Of a stretch of 5,374 bases of DNA, positions 1 to 5,374 are shown piece after piece. The position numbers were made by a program, and so were the translations under genes. A model generated the notes under the pieces. That model worked only from the letters and a program-made list of their open reading frames with translations, was not told the origin of the DNA and searched no databases. Position 1 is the stretch's first letter, and the number at the start of each line of letters is the position of its first letter. Source of the stretch: Lachnospiraceae bacterium (GTDB lineage Bacteria > Bacillota > Clostridia > Lachnospirales > Lachnospiraceae); contig DOVG01000240.1 of NCBI GenBank assembly GCA_003520205.1, forward strand, positions 1-5,374. The letters run 5' to 3'.

Positions 1-1
1 T

Positions 2-781
2 TTATACTTTTATCTGTGAGAAAACCTCACCGATTTTTTCTCTAATTATAATATCTGCCTGAGCATCACGCGAAGTTGATGCCATATTCAGAACAGCCAG
101 ATGCTTGCCATGGAAATAGCTGATAAACCCTGCAGCCGGATATACGACAAGAGATGTACCACCTATTATAAGCATATCAGCTTTAGATATATGCATTATA
201 GCTCTGCTTATAACATCACTATCAAGTCCTTCTTCATAAAGAACTACATCTGGTCTTACCACTCCACCACACTGTTTTCCGTTTACTATTTCATTACACT
301 TCGGAACACCGTCACAGGCAAGTATGTACTTCACACCGGCATTTACATCATCCGGTGTACTGCTGTAAGTCTTACCACACTTTGTACAATAGTTTCTAAG
401 TACTGAACCGTGAAGTTCAAGCACCTCCTTACTTCCTGCAGCCTGATGAAGTCCGTCTATATTCTGGGTTATTACAGCTTTAAGCTTACCTGAAGCTTCC
501 ATTTCTGCCAGCTTTTTATGCGCAGCATTCGGCTTTGCATCCGGTGCCAGCATTTTATCTTTATAGAATTCAAAGAATTCTTCCTGCTTATATACAAGAA
601 ATGTATGGCTTACTATCTCTTCCGGCGGATATTTATATTTCTGATTATAAAGTCCGTCCTGACTTCTGAAATCAGGTATACCACTTTCAGTGGATACTCC
701 CGCACCACCGAAAAATACTATATAATTCGATTCATCTATAGCAGCCTGAAGTTTCTTAATACCCTCTGTATCAGTGATCAT
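2..781 (-). CDS. cobB: Sirtuin, NAD-dependent protein deacylase (Sir2/CobB family)
   Basis: A complete 259-residue sirtuin, which removes acyl groups from protein lysines in the cytoplasm using NAD+, releasing nicotinamide and O-acyl-ADP-ribose. Visible motifs are the NAD-binding GAGVST and SGIPDFRS (about residues 26-40), TQNIDGLH (105-112), the catalytic His124 in LELHG, and GGTSL (207-211). Zinc ligands are Cys132 and Cys135 (CTKC), then probably Cys162 and Cys171. The second pair is spaced CX8C instead of the usual CXXC, and a further Cys156 lies nearby. The length is normal for bacterial sirtuins. An in-frame ATG lies 15 nt further upstream (at 796), but it has no ribosome site, whereas GGGGGGTGA sits 4 nt before the ATG at 781, so 781 is chosen. 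The gene lies 48 bp after cdaR with no terminator between, so it is probably the distal member of the operon. The Tyr/Arg pair of SIRT5-type desuccinylases is not evident, which suggests deacetylase or broader deacylase activity; this is inference. The B. subtilis homologue is called srtN. Confidence 0.95.
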   Translation of the reverse strand: MITDTEGIKKLQAAIDESNYIVFFGGAGVSTESGIPDFRSQDGLYNQKYKYPPEEIVSHTFLVYKQEEFFEFYKDKMLAPDAKPNAAHKKLAEMEASGKLKAVITQNIDGLHQAAGSKEVLELHGSVLRNYCTKCGKTYSSTPDDVNAGVKYILACDGVPKCNEIVNGKQCGGVVRPDVVLYEEGLDSDVISRAIMHISKADMLIIGGTSLVVYPAAGFISYFHGKHLAVLNMASTSRDAQADIIIREKIGEVFSQIKV

Positions 782-785
782 ATTC

Positions 786-794
786 TCACCCCCC
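786..794 (-). promoter_or_regulatory. Ribosome binding site of the sirtuin gene
   Basis: The minus strand reads GGGGGGTGA followed by GAAT and the ATG at 781. It matches the extended anti-Shine-Dalgarno complement AGGAGGTGA with two A-to-G changes that can still form G-U pairs. It lies inside the 15-nt in-frame extension to the ATG at 796, so it decides the start in favour of 781. Confidence 0.75.
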
Positions 795-803
795 ATTTCA
801 TCG

Positions 804-823
804 GGATTAACTTTATTTAATCC
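804..823 (-). repeat. Short inverted repeat between cdaR and the sirtuin gene
   Basis: GGATTAA and TTAATCC form a perfect 7-bp inverted repeat around a 6-nt loop, in the 48-bp gap between the cdaR stop and the sirtuin start. On the transcript it would be a small AU-rich hairpin. No U-tract follows on the minus strand, and GC content of the stem is low, so it does not look like an intrinsic terminator. It could be a processing or translation element, an operator, or chance. Confidence 0.4.
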
Positions 824-829
824 AAGATA

Positions 830-2077
830 CTATTTTTCTGAAATCTCGACAGTCACCGTATACTTATCTGATATCGTCAGTCTCTCACTTTCATCAAACA
901 TTACCTGAACCTCATGTTCTCCAGGTTCCATATCCTGTACAGACATACGTGGATTAAGTGAATCGATGGACAGATCCAGCATATCTTCCTGAAATCCTGT
1001 TACCTTAATCTTCAGAATAGGAGGCTTCGATACCTGATACTTATAATTGTTATTTTGATTAATCATTTTTATAGCAACTGGACTAAGTGTAACTTCTTTT
1101 GTTTCAACTCTCTCTATATCCACGCTTACAGCTATCTCCGACGTATCATCGGCTATATAGATATTCGGTGGCAAACAATCAGCCAGAGCTACATTACTCT
1201 CTATTGTTTCAGACGCATCTGTTACGGATATATTATTAATACTGATTGATTCGATTTCAGAAAGATCCTCTCCTTCTCCGGTAATTATTACGGTAGAAGG
1301 CTCATAATTAATATTTCTTACACCAAAGCCTTCAGCAGGATTACCTACTGTATTAATAATTACAGGAACTGTCTTGGTTCTATATACAGGTATGGTAACT
1401 TTGATCTTTTCAGCCGATAGTGACACATTATCCTTCTGAACAGCATTCCCATAACCATCTATACAACCAACACGAACAACTTCCTCTATATCTTTATCTT
1501 CATTAGTTACATCAACTACTGCTCTTGCTTCAACTATATTGGAAAGCACAGATTCTGGACCCTTAACTGTTATCATATTTGGTGTAGGTGCCGGATTTCC
1601 GAGGGCATGACCCGATTTAACATTTCCAGTTGTTATAACCTTTACAGGTATACTCTTTTCTGATTCTTCTTCTATAGTTACTGTAACATACTCATTAAGA
1701 GGTGTAATAGTCAGAGACCTTGAATTATTACTACTTATAGTATCATTTGTGTTTACAACTATAGTAGTTGAATTAGTAACTGACAGATGCGACAGATCTG
1801 CTGTAGCTTTAAAGTTTGATGCTTCAAGACCTTCCACTACTGATCTTGGACCTTTAACCATAATATTGACGGTTTCACCTTCAGTCACATCATACACACC
1901 ACCATTTTTAAGTATGACATCACCATTCAGCATCTCTACCGGTATATCATAAATAGACTTCGTAATGATAGAATCTTCAACATTCATTACTACAAACCAG
2001 AGTACAAATGCAAGAGTTATTGATAAGAGTTTCAAACCAACATGATCAAATATTAAGCCTTTTATCTTACTGCGCAT
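830..2077 (-). CDS. cdaR: YbbR-domain protein, regulator of diadenylate cyclase CdaA
   Basis: A 415-residue protein with one N-terminal membrane segment (about residues 15-32, LKLLSITLAFVLWFVV) and a long beta-rich extracytoplasmic part. Four diverged YbbR-like repeats can be made out at about 46-136, 142-230, 236-321 and 328-412. Repeated signatures are an IPV or VPV near the start of a unit (IPVEM, IPVKV, VPVII) and a VKGP, ITGEG or VTGFQ strand in the middle (VKGPRSV, VKGPESV). In B. subtilis and Listeria, CdaR (YbbR) binds CdaA at the membrane and modulates its activity. The identification rests on the repeats, the topology and the position directly after cdaA. The gene overlaps cdaA by 11 nt and has a near-ideal AGGAGGT site. 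It is somewhat shorter than the roughly 480-residue B. subtilis protein, whose repeat count is similar. It ends in TAG, 48 bp before the sirtuin start. Confidence 0.93.
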   Translation of the reverse strand: MRSKIKGLIFDHVGLKLLSITLAFVLWFVVMNVEDSIITKSIYDIPVEMLNGDVILKNGGVYDVTEGETVNIMVKGPRSVVEGLEASNFKATADLSHLSVTNSTTIVVNTNDTISSNNSRSLTITPLNEYVTVTIEEESEKSIPVKVITTGNVKSGHALGNPAPTPNMITVKGPESVLSNIVEARAVVDVTNEDKDIEEVVRVGCIDGYGNAVQKDNVSLSAEKIKVTIPVYRTKTVPVIINTVGNPAEGFGVRNINYEPSTVIITGEGEDLSEIESISINNISVTDASETIESNVALADCLPPNIYIADDTSEIAVSVDIERVETKEVTLSPVAIKMINQNNNYKYQVSKPPILKIKVTGFQEDMLDLSIDSLNPRMSVQDMEPGEHEVQVMFDESERLTISDKYTVTVEISEK

Positions 2078-2942
2078 TTCTCTTACCTCCTAACTTAAGA
2101 ACTTTTGTTCCGGAGGTTTTGTCATCCTTCACAGTTTTGAGTTTTGTAAGCTGCTTTCTAAGACCATCCTCATCCAGTTCCTGATATAAAGCACCCTTAT
2201 AGGCTATAGATATACCACCTGTTTCCTCAGATACAATAATAGTCATACTATCCGTAGATTCACTGATTCCAAGTCCGGCTCTATGTCTGGTTCCCAGAAT
2301 CTTATCTACATCATGTCTGTCTGTGAGTGGCAGATAACATGTAGCAGCAACAACTCTGTTATCCTTTATGATAACTGCACCATCATGAAGAGGTGTATTT
2401 TTCTCAAAAATATTTATAAGAAGCTGATGTGATATGGACGCATCTATAGCTATTCCTGTATTGATATATTCACCCAGAGGAGTTTCATGTTCTATAACAA
2501 TAAGCGCCCCTGTTTTATCCTTCGATAAACGTGTACAGGTTTTTACAAGTTCATAGATGGACCTGTCATTCAGACTGGATTCATCTACCCTTCTATTATC
2601 AAAATTGAAGAATCTTGTAATGATCTTCTTACGTCCCAGCTCATCGAGAGCACGTCTAAGTTCGGGCTGGAACAATATGATGATTGCTATAAGAAAAACA
2701 TTTATCAGGTTACGGGCTATCCAGAGAATAGTATTAAACCTGAATATAACAGCTATAACCAGAAAGAGAGCCACCACAAGAACTCCCTTTAAGAGCGTCC
2801 ATGCGCGACTCGTTTTTATCCACAAAAGAATATGATAAAGAATATATGCAATTATGATAATATCAAGTACATCTGACCAGCCTATGTCTGGAAAATAAAT
2901 ATTGCTGAACTGAGACCTGATAATTTGCCATAAATTATCCAT
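2067..2942 (-). CDS. cdaA: Diadenylate cyclase CdaA (c-di-AMP synthase)
   Basis: A 291-residue membrane-bound diadenylate cyclase, which condenses two ATP into c-di-AMP, the second messenger for potassium and osmolyte homeostasis and cell-wall integrity in Bacillota. Three membrane helices (about residues 24-42, 49-69 and 74-91) precede a cytoplasmic DAC domain (about 120-255). The family's catalytic signatures are intact: DGA at 187-189 in LHDGAVII, and RHR at 219-221 in GTRHRAGLGISE. GALIVIE and IIVSEETGGIS are also family-typical, as is the length (B. subtilis CdaA has 273). An in-frame TTG start at 2978 would add a basic 12-residue extension, but it lies inside the upstream gene and has no ribosome site. 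The ATG at 2942 overlaps the upstream stop as ATGGATAA, an 8-nt overlap that implies translational coupling. Only a weak purine-rich stretch precedes this ATG, so coupling may matter for expression. The cdaR start lies within its 3' end. Confidence 0.97.
   Translation of the reverse strand: MDNLWQIIRSQFSNIYFPDIGWSDVLDIIIIAYILYHILLWIKTSRAWTLLKGVLVVALFLVIAVIFRFNTILWIARNLINVFLIAIIILFQPELRRALDELGRKKIITRFFNFDNRRVDESSLNDRSIYELVKTCTRLSKDKTGALIVIEHETPLGEYINTGIAIDASISHQLLINIFEKNTPLHDGAVIIKDNRVVAATCYLPLTDRHDVDKILGTRHRAGLGISESTDSMTIIVSEETGGISIAYKGALYQELDEDGLRKQLTKLKTVKDDKTSGTKVLKLGGKRNAQ
2085..2091 (-). promoter_or_regulatory. Ribosome binding site of cdaR, inside cdaA
   Basis: The minus strand reads AGGAGGT, 7 nt before the cdaR ATG at 2077. 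It is the strongest Shine-Dalgarno site in the window and lies within the last codons of cdaA (the residues around GGKR). cdaR can therefore be translated efficiently in its own right as well as by coupling. Confidence 0.85.
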
Positions 2943-3855
2943 TTTTCTCTTTCTTTTCTGATTTCTTTTCAGAGTCAATCTTTGGAACAGCTTTTACATA
3001 ATAGTAATAGTCGTCATCCTCAAACTGAACCCTTTCTGTATGTTTATAATCTAGTACTCCCTGTCCGCATCTTATGACCAGGGCAATCAGTATACCAACC
3101 AGGCTTCCGGCAAGGACTGTTCCCATCGGAACATCCTGTCCAAGTATGAAGCCTGCAAGTATAGCTGCAAATATATTAACTATAATACCAGCTCCTATAG
3201 CTATATAAATAGCATATGGATAACTGAATTTAACAAGTATCGCAATCACAAGGACTGTTATGGCAAATATTATCATTGCAGCATACATTTCCTTGTTATG
3301 AATAAGTACATTTGAAAGCTTCTGAAAAGCTTCTATCTCATTTTCTACATCCTCTGTAGCCAGAAGTCCTGATACTGTTTCTACACATTGAGCATAGAAA
3401 TACAGAACCACTCCCATAACCGCCGGAACAACACCGCCAAGTCCTGCTATAAGTCCAACTGCTATTGGTGCGGCATAAGGTATGCCTATAACATAGAACA
3501 GCGGAACTATAAACATAGCATATGCATAATTCGGGAAGAACCTGATATATACACAATACATGATAATGTATAGAACAACAAATGTAGCGCCTGCCTCTAA
3601 TGAAACTGAAAATGTGTGAAGTGATATAAGCACTCCTGCGATAAGAAACATAAATGCATCCGGAAGAAGCGCCGTAAGTATCGCAAGTAGTATGGTTATT
3701 TCTTTCTTTGATCCCAGTTCAGAATAGTGAAAAAGCTTCTGAAGAGACATAAACACCATCAGACACCATATAAATCTAAATATAGGAGTCACTATCTCAT
3801 CCTGTTTTCTGAAAAATGATCTTATATTATTTTTAATATTTAAAATGGCTGTCAT
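2935..3855 (-). CDS. Uncharacterised multi-spanning membrane protein upstream of cdaA
   Basis: A 306-residue integral membrane protein of no family I can name with certainty. About eight hydrophobic segments are visible, roughly at residues 24-38, 53-80, 91-107, 110-127, 130-155, 191-208, 212-238 and 246-262. A hydrophilic loop (about 156-190) separates two halves. The C-terminal tail of about 44 residues is probably cytoplasmic and carries a tyrosine and acid-rich motif (EDDDYYYYVKAVPKI, 279-293), then a Lys/Glu-rich end. I recall similar tails in clostridial proteins labelled hypothetical or permease, but no ABC-transporter ATPase is nearby to support a transport role. The start ATG overlaps the previous stop as ATGA and has a GGAGG site 10 nt upstream. 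The stop overlaps the cdaA start. Tight coupling on both sides suggests a role at the membrane with CdaA/CdaR; this is inference from context. Confidence 0.85.
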   Translation of the reverse strand: MTAILNIKNNIRSFFRKQDEIVTPIFRFIWCLMVFMSLQKLFHYSELGSKKEITILLAILTALLPDAFMFLIAGVLISLHTFSVSLEAGATFVVLYIIMYCVYIRFFPNYAYAMFIVPLFYVIGIPYAAPIAVGLIAGLGGVVPAVMGVVLYFYAQCVETVSGLLATEDVENEIEAFQKLSNVLIHNKEMYAAMIIFAITVLVIAILVKFSYPYAIYIAIGAGIIVNIFAAILAGFILGQDVPMGTVLAGSLVGILIALVIRCGQGVLDYKHTERVQFEDDDYYYYVKAVPKIDSEKKSEKKEKNG

Positions 3856-4475
3856 TGTGCCGGTTCCTCCACATCATTCATGTCAGTTGTATCATCATCC
3901 ACATATCTAAGGCCACTGTCACTATAATATCCATCAAGGTCTCTGAACTCATTTACTTCACTCTGAATATTATTACCGGTTTTATTCAAAGTTTCATCAA
4001 TGACACTTGTTTCTTCATAATCATCCATGTCGCCACCGATATCAGAATACACTTTGACTTTTCCTTTAATCACACGGTCATGAGCTTCCTGCTTCTCATA
4101 CAGCTTTATAAGCCTGCTAAGATCACGATTATATGATATGATTCCTTTTTTTGCTTTTATATACTTAATATTATAGACAACAAAAGCATATATATAGAAT
4201 ACAATCATCGTAATGATATAGCCACCCATCAGGCGTGATATAGTTTTAAAATAATCCATTGTGTTAAGATTATTCAGAACCTGTTCAAAATTCATAAGAA
4301 TATATACCGCTATACACAGCCAGTAACAAACAGTAGTCGCAACAAGTGTCTTAAGGCATCCGTACTTGGCATAGTCTTCTTTATAAAACTTACTAAGAGC
4401 CAGATCATTCGTATCCTCATTCTTCTCATATATAGATATTCTGGTCATAAGCTTTATCTTTTTTTTATCAAGCAT
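3852..4475 (-). CDS. Uncharacterised two-helix membrane protein with an acidic tail
   Basis: A 207-residue protein that I do not recognise. It has a short charged N-terminus (1-38), two hydrophobic segments (about 41-61 and 84-103), a basic and probably helical stretch that could form a coiled coil (about 105-140), and a strongly acidic C-terminal tail (about 144-207) rich in Asp, Glu and Tyr, for example DDYEE and YVDDDTTD. With the lysine-rich stretch after the second helix on the inside, both termini would be cytoplasmic. No enzymatic motif is visible. The start ATG at 4475 has AAGGAG 10 nt upstream; an alternative ATG at codon 10 has no such site. The gene follows thrS by 26 bp and ends in an ATGA overlap with the 306-residue membrane protein, so the two are likely made together. 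Codon use looks like that of its neighbours, which argues for a real gene and against recent transfer. Confidence 0.8.
   Translation of the reverse strand: MLDKKKIKLMTRISIYEKNEDTNDLALSKFYKEDYAKYGCLKTLVATTVCYWLCIAVYILMNFEQVLNNLNTMDYFKTISRLMGGYIITMIVFYIYAFVVYNIKYIKAKKGIISYNRDLSRLIKLYEKQEAHDRVIKGKVKVYSDIGGDMDDYEETSVIDETLNKTGNNIQSEVNEFRDLDGYYSDSGLRYVDDDTTDMNDVEEPAQ
3866..3870 (-). promoter_or_regulatory. Ribosome binding site of the 306-residue membrane protein gene
   Basis: GGAGG on the minus strand lies 10 nt before the ATG at 3855, inside the 3' end of the preceding gene. Together with the ATGA stop-start overlap it supports translation beginning at 3855. Confidence 0.7.
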
Positions 4476-4494
4476 ATTAAGTATACTCCTTAAT
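4476..4494 (-). repeat. Inverted repeat overlapping the Shine-Dalgarno site after thrS
   Basis: On the transcript ATTAAG and CTTAAT form a perfect 6-bp inverted repeat around a 7-nt loop, GAGTATA. The 5' arm and loop contain the AAGGAG site of the 207-residue gene, and the 3' arm ends directly at its ATG. The stem is AU-rich and probably weak. No U-tract follows, so it is not a terminator. It could slightly restrain initiation, or be chance. Confidence 0.4.
4486..4491 (-). promoter_or_regulatory. Ribosome binding site of the 207-residue gene
   Basis: AAGGAG on the minus strand lies 10 nt before the ATG at 4475, within the 26-bp gap after thrS. The spacing is slightly long but acceptable. It decides the start in favour of 4475 over the in-frame ATG nine codons later. 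Confidence 0.7.
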
Positions 4495-4501
4495 GCCGTT
4501 C

Positions 4502-5374
4502 TTATCCTTCATATGTATCGATCAGTTCAAGAGAGTGTTCCTTGATCTGCTTCTTGCAGATATCAATAAATGCATCAAGAGGAACTGAGTTCATCTGTTT
4601 ATTTCCTCTTACATTTACAGAAACTGTCTTCTCTTCAGCTTCTTTATCTCCAAGTATTAGGATATATGGTTCCTTATACTTCTTGAAGCCTTTTATCTTT
4701 GTCTTCATATTCTCATCTGAATAATCAGCTTCAACACGAATACCTGCTTCTCTAAGTGCTTCAACAACTTCTGCTGCATACTCATTATGTTCCGGACGAA
4801 TAGGTACAACACCTACCTGGAATGGAGACATCCAGAATGGGAATACACCCTTGAAGTTCTCTATAAGTATTCCGATGAATCTCTCAAATGAGCCAAATAT
4901 AGCTCTATGAATCATAACAGGTCTCTTCTGAGATCCATCCTGAGCAACATATCTCAGATCAAAGTTAAGCGGAAGCTGGAAATCAAGCTGGATTGTTCCC
5001 ATCTGCCATTCACGACCGATGCAGTCCTTCATCTTAAGGTCAATCTTTGGACCATAGAACGCTCCATCTCCTTCATTAATCTCATATCCACCTTCACCAT
5101 ACTTCTTATCAAGTATTCTTTTAAGTGAATCCTCAGCGGCATCCCATAGTTCCGGTGCGCCCATAAAATCATCCGGTCTTGTAGACAGTTCTGCAGAATA
5201 TGTAAGTCCAAATGTCTCATAGATATACTTAGCTATATCCATGATATCACCGATTTCATCCTCTATCATATCTTCCGTAAGGAATGTATGATCATCATCC
5301 TGATGGAACATCTGTACACGGAAAAGTCCATTTAACTCGCCACTCTTCTCACGTCTGTGAATAACCTGAGTCTC
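4502..5374 (-). CDS. thrS: Threonine-tRNA ligase (ThrRS), C-terminal part
   Basis: The last 290 residues of a class II threonyl-tRNA synthetase, which charges tRNA-Thr with threonine in the cytoplasm. The frame stays open to the window edge at 5374, so the 5' part, with the editing domain and class II motif 1, lies outside. The ATG at 5311 is internal and not the start. Visible in fragment numbering are motif 2 (about 17-27, LFRVQMFHQDD), the zinc-ligand His29 of QDDDH, the active-site stretches GDGAFYGPKID and EWQMGTIQLDFQLP, the second zinc-ligand His156 (MIHRAIFG), and motif 3 (161-170, GSFERFIGIL) with its ATP-binding Arg. The HGTP anticodon-binding domain covers about 184-290. The fragment is about the size expected for the C-terminal part of a roughly 640-residue enzyme, with no damage seen. 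In Bacillota thrS is often under T-box control, but that leader would be outside the window. No terminator follows the stop. Confidence 0.97.
   Translation of the reverse strand, partial: ETQVIHRREKSGELNGLFRVQMFHQDDDHTFLTEDMIEDEIGDIMDIAKYIYETFGLTYSAELSTRPDDFMGAPELWDAAEDSLKRILDKKYGEGGYEINEGDGAFYGPKIDLKMKDCIGREWQMGTIQLDFQLPLNFDLRYVAQDGSQKRPVMIHRAIFGSFERFIGILIENFKGVFPFWMSPFQVGVVPIRPEHNEYAAEVVEALREAGIRVEADYSDENMKTKIKGFKKYKEPYILILGDKEAEEKTVSVNVRGNKQMNSVPLDAFIDICKKQIKEHSLELIDTYEG

Noticed and set aside
782..796. An ATG at 796 as the start of the sirtuin gene.
   Set aside because: The five extra codons (MGGEN) are the ribosome site itself; nothing resembling a ribosome site precedes 796.
101..820. 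Plus-strand open frames opposite the sirtuin gene, and similar ones opposite cdaR, cdaA, the membrane genes and thrS.
   Set aside because: They are antisense shadows of clear genes, with no ribosome sites and low-complexity, unrelated translations.
804..823. Reading the inverted repeat after cdaR as an intrinsic terminator.
   Set aside because: The stem is AU-rich and the bases after it on the transcript (CGATGAAATGG) contain no U-tract.
2943..2978. A TTG start for cdaA that adds 12 basic residues (MTLKRNQKRKRK).
   Set aside because: It lies inside the upstream coding region with no ribosome site, and the ATG at 2942 fits the family N-terminus and the overlap pattern.
3314..3334. A near-perfect tandem repeat, GAAAGCTTCT then GAAAAGCTTCT, with a similar word again near 3730.
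   Set aside because: It lies within coding sequence, encodes ordinary residues (EAFQKL, LQKLF) and has only two short units; chance in AT-rich DNA is enough.
4502..4540. A possible promoter at the end of thrS: TTGAAC, 18 nt, GATAAG on the minus strand.
   Set aside because: Both boxes match consensus at only four of six positions, there is no extended -10, and transcription would begin almost on the ribosome site. Too weak to annotate.
5029..5311. Treating the ATG at 5311 as the true start of a short gene.
   Set aside because: The frame stays open to 5374 and the added residues continue ThrRS motif 2 (ELNGLFRVQ), so the gene is simply cut by the window edge.

Overview
The window looks like a chromosomal segment of a low-GC Bacillota (Firmicutes), most likely a gut or rumen clostridium of the Lachnospiraceae type. 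The grounds are the AT-rich DNA with frequent ATA isoleucine codons, strong AGGAGG-type ribosome binding sites, a ThrRS of the clostridial sequence type, and a cdaA-cdaR (ybbR) pair. The genus is not determined.

All six genes lie on the minus strand and are read from right to left: thrS (3' part only), a 207-residue two-helix membrane protein, a 306-residue multi-spanning membrane protein, cdaA (diadenylate cyclase), cdaR (YbbR-domain regulator), and a sirtuin (NAD-dependent protein deacylase). Spacing is very tight. thrS and the 207-residue gene are 26 bp apart. The next four genes overlap at each junction, by 4, 8 and 11 nt. cdaR and the sirtuin are 48 bp apart. No stem-loop followed by a U-tract is seen between any of the genes, so the run can be read as one transcription unit that may start upstream of thrS. 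Its promoter is not in the window, and no convincing internal promoter was found.

The functional core is c-di-AMP synthesis. CdaA makes c-di-AMP at the membrane, and CdaR is a membrane-anchored extracytoplasmic regulator of CdaA in the well-studied species. Two membrane proteins without a recognised family sit just upstream, translationally coupled to cdaA, and are candidates for additional components of the module. In Bacillus and relatives cdaA-cdaR is followed by glmM; here a sirtuin takes that place, although the window ends at its stop codon and glmM could lie beyond.

Both real intergenic gaps carry a short perfect inverted repeat, one overlapping a Shine-Dalgarno site. No RNA genes, CRISPR arrays, mobile elements or long repeats were seen. 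No stretch over 300 bases lacks a gene. I see a probable conserved clostridial neighbourhood with some unexplained members rather than a clearly new system.
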